Below are positions 51,960 through 64,000 of a DNA stretch of 64,000 nucleotides, piece after piece. Below the pieces are notes generated by a model. The model did no database searches, was not told the origin of the DNA, and saw only the letters and a program-made list of their open reading frames with translations. The translations under genes were made by a program, and so were the position numbers. The first letter of the stretch is position 1. Each line of letters opens with the position of its first letter. The DNA lies in contig CM043868.1 in the NCBI GenBank assembly GCA_023846275.1, positions 19,501,755 to 19,565,754 of the forward strand, given 5' to 3'. This DNA is from Vanilla planifolia (taxonomy: Eukaryota; Streptophyta; Magnoliopsida; Asparagales; Orchidaceae).

Positions 51960-54900
51960 AAAGAGTTGGTTGATAAATTAAATAATAAACTTTAATAAAT
52001 TAAATTAAAATTTAAAAGATTTGGAAAATTATTTTTTGTAGGTTGAGCTGTTTCAAGAAAAAAAAAGTTGAAAGAGTAAGAGATGCATGGAAAGCTATAA
52101 AAGTAAAGAAAAGAAAAATAATTTTGTTTTAAGAAAAATTCAAGAAGTGGTAGGCAAGAAAGAATTCTTTTTAAGGTATGTTCATTCTTTAAGACTTTTA
52201 GTAGACTTTTATGAACTTAATGTGCATATGTTTGACTCTTGATGATCTAAAAGTTAGTTGCCATTAGGTTTTAAGAATTTATTAATTTGCAAAAGGATAC
52301 TTTAGTACCACATGTTATGTTTGATTTGTGATGGGTTATAATTTTGAAGCTTTAATATATAAGATGATAAATTTGGAAAGTAAACGACTTGGCTACACTT
52401 GATATAATGACTTGATTATTAAATCCATGTTATGTTGATGCTTAGAATAATGGTGTAATGACATGTAGTTTTTTTCTATTCTCAATTTTGTAAATGATAT
52501 CAAATGGTTATGCTATAAATTTTTATTGGCATGAGCATTAATAAAAAAATTGTGAAATTTTGTGACAATATTTGAAAATTATAATGATACAAAGATAAGC
52601 AAAATAATACATAAGAGTGGTCTACATTATCATCCTAGAAATAAGACAATGCACCTTAGATTTTAGATAAGTAAAGGAATGCATAGAATTTGTAAACTTA
52701 AAAAAAGGTTCCAAGATAAAAATTTTATTTCACTATAATTTCAAAAGAATTAATTTGAAGTTAAAAAGACTTTATGAAAAAATGGTTTTCCAAGATAAAG
52801 AATTTTTTAAAGAAGTTCGTATCAAAAGGAGATTTTTTTTATATACAATATTTTCTATATAAATCTATAACTATTAAAAATATGGCTCAAAAATTAAGTG
52901 ACAAGCTTATTATTATTTAAAAATAACATGGACAATTTTACAAATAGGCAAACTCATTTTGTTGTACTTAATTATTAAGGACAATGGTTTATATGATCTT
53001 TTTTATGTTAGTTCTAGTTTCTTCTTATCTAAGATGATACCTTCGATGAGTTGATCCTATTTGCTAGCCAGGTGCCTTATTCCATGATACTATTTTGTTA
53101 TAATGTAAACTCAAATTGTTATTTTCCAAATTTGTAATTCATAATACATCAACCCATATCACAAAATAACGATTCTTGCTTTCATTAATCATTTCTCCAT
53201 TTATAAATAATATTTTTCAAATGTTTATTTCATATGGTTCAATGCTCTTTTTTCTTGAAGCACTTTTTAGCTTTTCATTTAGCATGACTCAATGCTCATT
53301 TCGTTTCTCAAAACATTATTTAGATTTTTGTTTTTTCAAGTTACTATAGCTATTAACATTTCTAACTTTTCATTTCACTTAATTCATTAACTAATTTTTC
53401 TCATACATAAAAATATATTTCATTAATACAATTTAATATATATTACTTGCATAAAGCATATAACAAATTTATTCACATGCTCAACATATAGCATTCAACA
53501 TTTGATCTGGCAAGTGCAAGATCTATCACATGAATTTCTACTCGTGTCATTCATTATATCAATTATAATTTCATTCATCACACTATATATATATATATAT
53601 ATATATCATAAAGTATTTTATGTTAACACACATCATATTATCACATATTAAACATAGAATAATCATGAAATATACTTATTTATTCAATAATTTAGTTTTC
53701 TTTATCTTTCTCTTTTTTGAAATAATAATATATATATATGTATATGTTTGTATGTGTTCTCCTTGTTTTCCATCCTTGTTATCATCTTTTTCATAGCATA
53801 TTGGATCACAGTTGCTGCATTTGATTGATGCCTCTTCATTTTTTTTCTCACAATCGAATGTGCATTCGATGAAAGGGTTGATCGATTAATATGCATCCAA
53901 CTAAATTTTTCTAACCTTCTAGGTTTTGATTGCACCATTCCATATCTCTATCAAGAAGTTTAATGCACGTCTTATGTAGATCGAACTATTCAACTAGTGT
54001 CCAACATAAACTCGTACCAATTTTGTAGAAACTCATTGAATCAGCTAATGGCATCCCATAACTAGTTGAAGTATCTTTAAGGCTTCTAAAAGAAATTGCA
54101 ACCCATTTTTTTCATGAATGAGTGGATCATTTGATCATGTGGCCGAACTATTTGATACTCTCTTGTAGCTTCATATCATCATGGATGTTAAAATACAACT
54201 TTCACATAAAGCTTCGCATAACTCTAAGCCTCGTGGAAAATGCATACTTAAGCTTGCATGCAACTTTCACAACTTTATATAAAATCTTTTGATGACTTCA
54301 ATTCTCAAAAAATAAAAATAATAAAAAAAAAAAGCTAGCTTTATTCCGCCCCTTACTGATGTTCTAACTCAAACCTTTACTAAATCCCCAACACCAATTG
54401 AATAAAACTTTGGTAGCTCTACCTCTTTTTGCGGCAACACATTTACTCGTATCTCAGCCTTCCAAAAGTTGATATCTTCCCTTTCCTTGTTTGCTAGCTT
54501 TTCTCTTTGAAAGTCTCCTAGTCATAGTACAATTTAACTTCCTACCACTTATTCTATCCCTTCAACAATATATATTTATATATTATAATTACATGAGTTC
54601 AAACATAAAATTTAATGTTAAAAGATACTATTTGTGACATATCTAAGTGTAAAATTATATAATCATTGTTAAAAAAATTATGATTATAATGATGTAAATA
54701 TAATATAATACGTGACTTTTAATATTAAATATATAATATTTGAAAAAACGTCTTCAGTGAGGTCGGCTCAGCCGTCATCACCAACCAAGAAGTTGACCAA
54801 CTAACGTTACCTACTACTACTACAGTTTAAAAAATGAGACATTTTTTAAATTAATTTTATTTACAAGAGTAGGCCCCACTTGGTGCAATGGACGTTGTCG

Positions 54901-57900
54901 TCAGCTATTACGGCGTTAACTGTAATCAAGTAGCTCATCTTGTCACCCAAGTTGAGTGGATATTATTACTAAGATCTACGCTTTGCCCTGCCTTGGGTGT
55001 ACCTTCACTAGAGGGAAACAAAGCTACTGGTCTCTACGGTTGGATAATATCATTTTACAATAATAAAAATGTGTGTAAACGTTAATTATCATCACAAAAT
55101 TCACAGATAATCAAACAAAGTAAAAAAATAAAAAAATAAAAAAGGGGTAAGAATAGTAGGATTTATCTTGAAAAATTTTGATATGAGAAAAAATTAAGCC
55201 AATAATACCTTTAAAGATCTTAAATGTATTATTAAGATTAATAGTTAATGAAAAATATTATATTATGTGTTTTTATGCATTATTAACTCTCTTCTTCTTA
55301 GAAACTTACATGGCTATTTGTTATTAGATGATTATGAAATGTAATTATAAAATATGAGATATTAATAAGAATACTGTGTGCAAGACATTTATGATGATAT
55401 CATATGAAACTATAATATGAGATTTTTTTGATACAAATTATTTATGTTTCTTATCTTATAGTATTATGTTATACATCACATGTGATGAATGCATATCTAT
55501 AATATAATTATGAGAGAGGCGCTACATTCGTAATTGTTCGAAGAAACTTGTGGCACCTCCACCTATGCTTTTAACTATTTTTATTCTTTCTTTGAAAAAA
55601 TAGAAAACATTTATTTATAAAAAATTATCATTTTTTTAAACCAAGTAATTGCTCAAAAGAATGACATTTTTTTATGTATTTTACAAAAACAAAATTCTCA
55701 TAATATAAATAATTTTTGTAAAAAATCTAAATAATATTTTTATCAAATTACAAACTAATACATATAACTATTATACTAACATCTTATACATCATTTATGA
55801 TCAAATATTAATTCACACACACACACACACAATAACATATATATATATATCATCTCTTTTATTACTCTTTTATATATTCTCTTGATGTGCATATTTTTGT
55901 TGAATCCAATGAGCTCTAAAGCAATATATTTTTTTGATAATAATAAATTATTTAAATATGTTATTTGTAGTCTAATATATCTACTTATTATGCTATATGT
56001 TATTTTAAAATTCATTAGATAAATTGGATCACTAATAATGTTTTAGATGAATAAACTTTGGATAATAAGTTAAGATATTTAAAGGTAATGAGAAAGAAAT
56101 CATCCTTTAATAAATTTGAAGAAGAAGATAAATTTATGTGTCATAAAAATATATCAATATTTTCTCAATTCTTAAAACATATATAGAGAATAAAATTAAG
56201 TTATTAATTATATTCAAGAGCTTACACTTATGAATTTACATAACACTTAGGATAACTTGTCCTAACTACTAAAAATCAAATTGCACACTCTAAAAACTTT
56301 GATGTTCAATTTAATACATTTTGTGATCATAAATGTGTGAATTTATAGATAATAATTTACAAAAAATGAAAGAATTTAAATTTATAAAAACAAGCTATAA
56401 AATAATAAAACTATTCTAATCATATAATATAAAACCCACTTTGTATAGTATAATTATTTTTAATTTATTTTGTAATACTAAGCTTTATAATCAAAATAAA
56501 TGAAAACATTTATTTTTGTTATTATCGTCTTATAACTTGTTAATCCCATCTTAATTTTTACATAATATTTTTGATAATTTTAAGATCTTCCTCATTAGTT
56601 ACTAAATTTTATACAAACAAAATTTAGAAAAATTGTTTTAGCAGCATAACAATAAATAGATTAAATGTATTGAATTAAATTATTTTTATAATATAGTATT
56701 TTGTGATTCTAAGACTCTAGCTTTTTTGTAAATGTGCATAACTGTCAAAAAAATGTTGTAATTAATTTGTGCGTTTTGTTCTTCCATTTCGTTACAATTT
56801 TCTAAAATATATAATTATAAAATAATATTTAAACCACGGTCAATAATATATAAATATGTCTTGGAGTTGCTATGTGCAAGTTTGACTGTTTTCACTTTCA
56901 ATATTTTTTGTAGTAATTATACAATGCGTTACTTTGAATTTAGTGATTTGATGCAAACTTTTATGTAATATGTTTCAATAAATTTTAAATATAAAATATA
57001 ATCAAACCTAGTTTGACATTTTTTTTGAAAAATAAATATAAATATATTTTTTTGAAAATTAAACTTACATAGTGCAAAGCCGGCTTTTAATAAAAGAATT
57101 TAATGAATTAAATTACGAATAAACATAATCTTATATTATTTTTTCCCATTGTTTAAAAAGGCACGATTATGATAATCATGATATCTGTCGTACTCATAAG
57201 CGTGTAAATAACTAAACCAAATAAAAGATTAAAAAGCTAAAATAGAACATATGTTTTCGTAATACATTATTAATATTTAAGCTCGGATAATTTTTTGCAA
57301 TTTACAACTTTTGAATATTGTAGATACTATACTTTATAATAAGTAGATAATTCAAATAATAAATATAATCGTTTAATTAGCTTTTTTTTAATCAATTTAA
57401 ATATAAGTTATTTGTGAGGTTGTGATGAGATTTTTTTCTTCTATATCTAACCATAAAAAAATTAAATCCGTTAATTGTAATATTATTATTATTTAGAAAT
57501 AAATCTAAGATATATTTTCATGTTTCTTTAATTGAAGTTGCATCAATGTTTTTCAATAAAACATCTAAGTTAGATATTTTATATATTCATAACCAATATC
57601 TTTAAAAACAAATAAAAAGTATACAATAATTTTTCATAAATATGACCAATTATAATACCATAAAATACTTTTAAAAAGTATTACATAACCTAAGAAAAAT
57701 AATTAAAATTATAAAGTATGAGAAAAATAACATTTAAAAAATTAAGAGATTTGTTGAATTATATATAATAAAAAAACAAGAATAATGAAAAAAAATGAAA
57801 ATAAACCTTTTAACTCTATGAGCACCAATGGGGAAAGAAAATGTTAACAAACACAAGAACTAAACCCAATGGACAGTTAAAAGAATAAAAAAAGTACAAA
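51960..57900. other. AT-rich intergenic DNA with repeat remnants, no gene assigned
   Basis: The first 130 bp resemble the tandem repeats at 31,965-32,370. The block at 52,100-53,640 has LTR-like composition. More balanced stretches lie at 53,750-54,540 and 54,750-55,080 (with an unrecognised frame at 54,888-55,085), but no family, splice pattern or RNA gene could be supported. Confidence 0.5.
53584..53606. repeat. (AT)n microsatellite
   Basis: A short alternating AT run. Another mixed run, (CA)n at 55,814-55,830 followed by (AT)n at about 55,837-55,850, lies 2.2 kb further on. Confidence 0.85.
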
Positions 57901-60900
57901 AGTTTTTTTTTTATTTTAAAAAAATATTAAAAGAGATAATGCCACACTCGCTTACAAAGATCAAACACCTTTCGTAGTCAATGCGTAGTTCCTTGGAAGC
58001 TGCTCCTTGCTTCTATTGTATACCACACAAATACCTGGAAAAATATAACAAATGATATTTATTTTGATATTTGGAAAAAATTAAATGGATGATCGATTAA
58101 CAAAACGTGCTATTTGAACTCATTCATTTGTTAATGATGCACTGGATTTGGAGTCTATCTCTTTGGAGTATGCAGTAGCCATTTCTGACCCTCAAGCTAA
58201 AAGCTTGGACGTCAACTGAATGAGAGTTCACATAAAATGGTAGAAGAGATGGAGTTGGATAAGAAAAAAATAATTAAAAAAAAAAAAGAACAGGGAGACA
58301 TTTATAACAATATTAGAAGATCAAGAGATATGTGATCTAGTAATTTTTAAAAAAATTGTTTAATATTTATTTTAATTTATTTATTGGTTTAAATTACATA
58401 ATTAATTTATAGTTTAATTTTTAAAAACTTTTGATTTTTTTATTTTATTATTCATATATCCTTATTTTTCTTTATTTTGATACATTTAACATTATGACAA
58501 ATTACACTTAGAATTTCTAAATTTTTCTCTCGTATTACAAGTTTTAATTCCTTTTTATCCAATTTACGAGTTGGTTGAGATAATGAATGATAAAAATCAT
58601 TAAATCATCACATAACATGTTTATTATCTCTAATGAAATTTGTAGTTTTTTCTTTTATTTTTAAAATTTCTGTCTCAATTTTTAAGTCCTATAATAATAT
58701 CAAAAATATAAATTTTATATAATTTTTATTAATATAAAAAAGTAAAAAGAGAACTGTAAAAAGAAATAATCATCAATCACAGTTAAAAGGTCTTAAAAAA
58801 AGAAGAAGAAACTATTGGTCTAACTAATTATTAATTTATCAAAATTATTACAAATACAATGTAGTTTTGTTATTTAAATCTAAAAGATTATCAACAGGTT
58901 TCTAGCAGTCTAAAGATAATTTCCTTTTAACAATTCCTGATGGAGGTTAAAAGAGTTTTACTAAACACTTGGATGTACTTTATTATTCAATTGATCAAGC
59001 TTGGTTTAATTCATCTTCATCTTTTTTCAATTGTCGGCCAAAGCTTAGTTTATTAATCACAAAAATTAGCATTAGTGATTTTCTTCCAAAATTGCATTAA
59101 AAAATAGGTGAAAATGACTTGCCCTTTGCAACCTAAAATTGCCCAAAATACCCTTGCAAGCACAAAAATCATGTATGATATTTGTGGACCTAAATACATT
59201 GACTAAAAAAGGGTGAACAAAAATAAAATTCTATAATTTAGATAAGCACAATCTTCTATGGATCTTTAGATAATATCACACATAATAGTGACCAAAAGTA
59301 TAGAAGTTATAAACCTAATTACTTAAGCAATAGATTGTATCAAATAAAAAATGTCTGAATTATTTGGTGTAAGATAATATGCATAATAAAACATAATTAA
59401 AATTTCATAATATATTTAATTAGATTAAAGTCAATTTATAATGCTAATAAATATTTTCATTTAATAACAAATATATATGATCATGCACTAGGAGAATTTA
59501 AATCATTAAAAAAGTGTTCTATGATTCAATTTCCTATAAAGCTAATAGTTGTATTGATAAGTTATAGGTTGCAGAAAATTTTAAAGATCAAATCAACATT
59601 AATAAAATAGTTAAAATGTATTAATAATAAATAAATTTTAACTATTTTATTAATGTCGATTTGATCTTTAATACACATGAAAATAGAAAGAATAATGAAT
59701 TGAGATTTTCATGGCTCATATGCAAGCAAAATACAAGATGAATAAGATTATAACACATTTTAGAGTGAGAAACAAATACATGCAAATGTCGATGAGTGAG
59801 TTAAAGGGAGAGGAGAGAGGGAGCCATTAAGATAGACTGAGAAGGTGACTATGATAGGTGCTCATTCAAGATAATGGGTTCAATAGCTAATGAAAGTTAG
59901 GTTAAAGGAGCTCAATCAATGGGAAGAGTTGAATTAGTTAGAGGCTTGCTTGTGAGATTTAAAGCTTGAGGTCTTGCCATGAATGTTTGTATACAATGGG
60001 CATAGAAAAAGCATAATATTAATACTGTAATCAAAATTTTTAAACGAATTTAATGTTAAATATTGAAGACTTTACAAAAATTAACCTATTTATTGTAGAT
60101 CCTATGTTAACATCTCATGTTCACTTTTTTTAACATAGGCACTAAAATATATATTTTGCAACTCATGTTAAAAATAAAAAATTGATGATTACTAAAATAA
60201 ATTTTTAATGATTTTTAAAAACTCAAGTTAAATGCCTCAAATTATATAAGCAATAATAAATATCATAGATTAAGAAAATAATTAAAAAAATCAATCATTT
60301 TAATATTTTGTCTTTCATAAGATATTGTAATTATGACATAAGTTCTAGAAAAGAGACACACTATTAGTTTTGAAGTTGTTATATCGATTTCTATAATTAT
60401 GATCCCCTATAATTGAGTCGATGTCAAAGAGAGAAAATAAAATTAAAAAAATATATATATTATTACATAAATTTATTTCTTAAGTATAATATTTTAATCT
60501 TACTCTCTAAGACAATAACGTATAAAAAAACTTATTATATTAAACATCTTAAAGCTTATAATCATTTTATCACATTGAATTATATATATATATATATAAT
60601 TAAGTTTGAGATATTTTTGAAGAATGAATTCATGTATCTTATTATCTTTCATTAATGCTCATCTAATATATTTGTTTGTGTTTCTTGGGTTGTATCTAAT
60701 TGCTTCTTTGTTAGTTATGATAAAATTTAAAACATTTGAAATAAATAGATAGAAAATCATTATATGACTTTTAAATAGTAGTTGAAAATACATAAATTGT
60801 TTATGAAGTATGATTGAATAAATGACAATAAAGATTAGGTTGAATATTTTCAGGTAACTTGAACAAATGAAAGTATTCATAACAAAATGTAAGTTTTTAG

Positions 60901-61200
60901 AATGATTTAATAAATAAAAAATAATGATTCAATAAATAAGTTTGTGAATAATAAATGTTTTAGATTAAGAACTCAATGATTAGCTGAATAATTGTTTTAC
61001 AATAAATGTTATATTTTTTAGTTATTAAATAAAATAAATAGATTGATAGATATTACATATTTAGATATCAATTAAATAGATTGATGGATGCATTTGCTAG
61101 ATTTGGATTTTGTTCTGGGTGTAACAAAGTAACTACGCGCCAACCCGCTTCGTGCATCAGATGATTGTGATCAGGTAAACCATATAAATACGAGGTAACA
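57900..61200. other. AT-rich intergenic DNA upstream of the PP1 gene, no gene assigned
   Basis: Apart from the hairpin at 59,582-59,670 and an (AT)n run at 60,581-60,598, I see only AT-rich sequence with low-complexity frames (for example 60,413-60,880). A more balanced patch at 57,940-58,220 shows no recognised coding. Confidence 0.5.
59582..59670. repeat. 36-bp inverted repeat with 17-nt loop (hairpin)
   Basis: Arm 1 (59,582-59,617) starts TAAAGATCAAATC. Arm 2 (59,635-59,670) is its reverse complement with a single mismatch. The central part is AATAAAATAGTTAAAAT and its complement. It could be a foldback transposon, a MITE core or a small-RNA precursor. Confidence 0.85.
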
Positions 61201-61206
61201 AAATAA

Positions 61207-61211
<5 letters not shown>

Positions 61212-61253
<42 letters not shown>
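61212..61253. repeat. (AT)n microsatellite upstream of the PP1 gene
   Basis: About 42 bp of alternating AT, ending roughly 335 bp before the PP1 start codon. A change to GC-richer DNA follows immediately, marking the promoter/leader region. Confidence 0.9.
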
Positions 61254-61255
<2 letters not shown>

Positions 61256-61589
61256 ATATTCCTTAACGCGCACCGGTAAGGTGCAACGGTCAAATGCGCC
61301 GGAGTTTCCTCACACGTACGAATCAAACTTGTACCACACGTGTTGTGGGTAGGCCAAAAGTAAGTGGTTAGCATGCTTGCTCTGCTTATCCTGCACCCCT
61401 TAGGGCTGGAAAAGGTATCGGTCCCGCTTTGGTTTCCGGTTGAAGGCGGGAAGACGGCGCCCCTAGATACCAAACTGAAAGCTTGAACAAACGCTGTAAG
61501 AGCAGCCCTCTATCGTTTTCTACCTCTTTTATTGGATCGGTTGACGAACCTGGAGCTTTGATTGCTCGGACCGGCACGAAGGTTTGGTC

Positions 61590-61767
61590 ATGGAAGAGGC
61601 GGCGGTAGACGGCCTCATATTTCGTCTTCTTGACGCGAAGAACGGAAGGACGGTGAGGCAGGTTCACATGAACGAGGCGGAGATACGGCAGTTGTGCATA
61701 GCCGCAAAGGAGGTTTTCCTTCGCCAGCCGAATCTGTTAGAGCTTGAGGCGCCCATAAAGATCTGTG
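61590..61767 (+). CDS. TOPP: Serine/threonine protein phosphatase PP1 catalytic subunit, exon 1 (partial)
   Basis: The ATG at 61,590 is in good context (GTCATGGAA) and opens 59 codons plus one base, to the donor TGTG|GTAGTC at 61,767/61,768. The readable N terminus has [20 protein letters not shown], then [23 protein letters not shown]. These are characteristic of plant PP1 (TOPP) catalytic subunits, in which this helical segment is followed by the metal-binding GDIHG motif. The exon ends just before that motif. PP1 removes phosphate from Ser/Thr residues and gets its specificity from regulatory subunits. The remaining exons, with all catalytic metal ligands, lie outside the window. Confidence 0.9.
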
Positions 61768-64000
61768 GTAGTCTACTTAAAGCAATTTTTTTATTATACG
61801 AGGATTTCCCTTTGTATTGTAATTGTTTCTTTCCTTTTGTTGGCACTTAAGCGACATTTTTTTATATTAGAAATGTGGATTATCTTTTGCATAACCTGTA
61901 GCTTACCTATGGCTTGGTGAACGAATTAGCTTGTAGTTCCTTATGGGGATGCAAGATCGTTAATTTCTTTTATTGATTGCATTGTTGTTAATGTAATCTG
62001 AAGAATTGTATAGTTCATTTGTTCTACGAGCTCTCTAATTCTGTAGTCATCTGACGCTATCACTTAGTGGAATAGTCACGCCTAACTAGTTTTATAGTAT
62101 TTCCAGATGACGCTGATATTGTTTTTGCAATTTTTATTTAATTCCTGGATTTATCATATCAGTTGGCCCTTTTTTAATCCTATATTTTGTTATGGAGTAA
62201 ACTTCACAAAAGTTTAATTTATTGATAGTAACAGGCAAACAAGTGAGAAGAAAGCATGCTAAAGTGTTATTCTGTGCCAAGGTTGTGTGTGTGTGTTTTG
62301 TAATGATAATGTCTAATGCACTGCTAAGTTGTATTCTTCATGAGGCATTTTTGGACTTTTGCTTGTATTAGCGGTGTGGAGGTACGGAGACTACAGAGTT
62401 TTGTTGGCTTTGAAAATGTTATTCTCGAGTATTGCTCCATGCAAAATTCTGTCGTGCTGCCATGCCTGCAGGCTTTGGGGATGCTTGGTGAATCTAAGAC
62501 TTTTTTTCGTACTATCATGTCTTGAATGCTTAGTTTATTCTTTGTAGATTTTTTTTCCTAACTGCTGATTGTGCTATGAACTTCTATTTCTTGCTTTTTT
62601 ATCATCACAAACATATTAATTATGATTGATTTATTTTTCTGCTTGTTTGTGGGAAGATGCTCCTTTTGTTGTCTGGAAATATATTCCTGCTTCTCTCTAT
62701 GGTGATTGAATGAAGCTGCTGTGCTGAAGAGAAGTCTGTTTTTTCAACCCAATAATCATTGTAAGGTGGATATGCATTTGTTTATTTGAATGTTTCCTGG
62801 TATTGGGAAGGATTAAAACGAATGATTAATTTCCAATGTAAAATTTATATGTAAATGAACTTGTTACAATGCCATGGAATTGTTGAAGCTTGCACTCAAC
62901 AGCAATGAAGAAATAAAAGCGAAGATATCAAGTGAGAAACTAGGAAACTCATGGAGGAGAAATGAATAAAATGCATGAGAACAAAGCATCCAAGAGTTTT
63001 ATGTGGAAAACCCCAAAACTTTTATTTTTATACTATGGATTTATTAGAAAAATCTTTGCTACAAATGATGATTTTTCTTGTAGAAGAGGATGATTTTCAT
63101 CCTTTCAAGCTCTAAGATTCACTCTAACTAGGGAAAAACATTGATGCATCTCTTAAATAATAGCCAAAACAAGTTTGGTAATTCGTCAATTCTTTATCAG
63201 ACTATCTTGCCATGAATGAATGGCTTGATGCCCTTGCACCCTTTAAATCAATACTCTGTTGCAACGTCTAATGCTTGCATTGATTGATCTAATTGCTGAT
63301 TCAATTAGCATATTGGTTCAATAATACATTTTGTCTTCACTATTCTATCAATATACTCGGACGGTCTAATGAAATTCTTATTAATCTTGCATTGTTTGCA
63401 TCATGTAATGTGCTGATTGAACAATCCAATTTGGATGACTTGATACTTGATCATAAATTATCTCCTTGACAATTGTTATTTTTATGTTATCCAACATCAT
63501 ATTATTCAATCTTTTTCTTAGAGGGTGAGCTTCAATCCATAATTCGTTTCTATGATCTTCGCTCTCTCAAACAAATCATATGCCTATGTGGCATTCCTAA
63601 TTTGTCAATGTGGTGGTTAATTGAGGCAATGCAGACTTAGTTTCTTTGTAACATTCATGTTGGTTAGCAGTAATGATCCATCAGCATGTTTTTATTATAA
63701 TACATGCGGTTTAGAAGTATAATATTCAACCTTAGAACACTTAGACTGGTTCAGCGCTTATAGGCAGTAATTATGATTTGATTAAGAACAAAAATCTTAA
63801 GATGCCAAGAATATATCTAGAGACCTTTTGTTAAAAATAGCTTCAATTACTCTGTCAAATGCAAATTTAAAAATTATTGATGTAAATGTCTCTTTATCAA
63901 TCAAATCTTCTACTTTTTTTATCATTGATTACTAAGGAAGAACCCTTAGGGATGCTTGATAACCAAGTAGAGTTTTTCACATTATTAGATTTTTTGTGAG
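61768..64000 (+). other. Intron 1 of the PP1 gene (continues past the window)
   Basis: No sequence encoding GDIHGQY or later PP1 motifs was found up to 64,000, so the first intron is at least 2.2 kb. A patch at 62,280-62,530 is less AT-rich and open in several frames, but matches no PP1 segment and lacks a convincing exon structure. A (GT)n run lies at about 62,283-62,297. Confidence 0.7.

Noticed and set aside
53702..55085. Frames at 53,702-53,938 (minus) and 54,888-55,085 (plus)
   Set aside because: Short, unrelated to known families as far as I can tell, and isolated in repeat-rich DNA.
61262..61400. Possible tRNA gene in the GC-richer patch before PP1
   Set aside because: No A-box/B-box pair with the right spacing and no cloverleaf could be drawn.
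61171..61667. Minus-strand frames in the PP1 upstream region
   Set aside because: They run across the (AT)n repeat and antisense to exon 1. No recognised protein.
62324..62547. Possible exon in PP1 intron 1
   Set aside because: Open in several frames on both strands, but no PP1 sequence and no convincing acceptor/donor pair.

Overview
This window is nuclear DNA from a flowering plant. The evidence is intron-containing plant genes (three S-type anion channel genes of the SLAC1/SLAH family and the first exon of a plant PP1-type phosphatase), very AT-rich intergenic DNA, and layered remains of LTR retrotransposons. The species cannot be fixed from sequence alone; a monocot such as a member of the Zingiberales is possible but is only a guess.

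Layout. Positions 1-2,910 hold a decayed Ty3/gypsy-type retrotransposon in inverted orientation. Positions 2,910-10,270 are AT-rich and geneless, with LTR-like remains. SLAH gene 1 lies on the minus strand at about 10,271-11,766, with a TATA box at 12,282-12,291. From about 14,730 to 51,000 the window is a tandem segmental duplication. Unit A (about 14,730-36,045) contains SLAH gene 2 (23,953-25,741, minus). Unit B (about 36,045-50,995) contains SLAH gene 3 (43,089-44,877, minus), an almost identical copy. Each unit ends in a copy of the same decayed gypsy element, and the A/B junction lies inside that element's 3' LTR. The units have since diverged by indels: a 4.77 kb segment present only in A, a 1.9 kb tandem repeat present twice in A and once in B, a 2,005 bp solo LTR present only in B, and a 1.4 kb LTR-like insertion present only in B. 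Positions 51,960-61,200 are geneless AT-rich DNA. Exon 1 of a PP1/TOPP catalytic subunit (plus strand) starts at 61,590; its first intron runs past the end of the window.

Genes 2 and 3 have complete, splice-consistent models of five exons encoding 495 residues each: a four-residue first exon, an N-terminal regulatory exon, one large membrane exon, a 32-nt exon and a C-terminal exon. Gene 1 shares exons 3-5, but its N-terminal exon is shortened or broken: a stop codon sits where genes 2 and 3 have an arginine. All three probably encode plasma-membrane nitrate/chloride efflux channels; the local cluster suggests dosage or regulatory diversification. The most notable signals are a 1.7 kb tract of near-identity between genes 2 and 3 that includes introns and 3' flank (probable gene conversion), divergence confined to the N-terminal exon, and a splice-donor change in gene 3. 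No novel enzymatic or defence system was seen.
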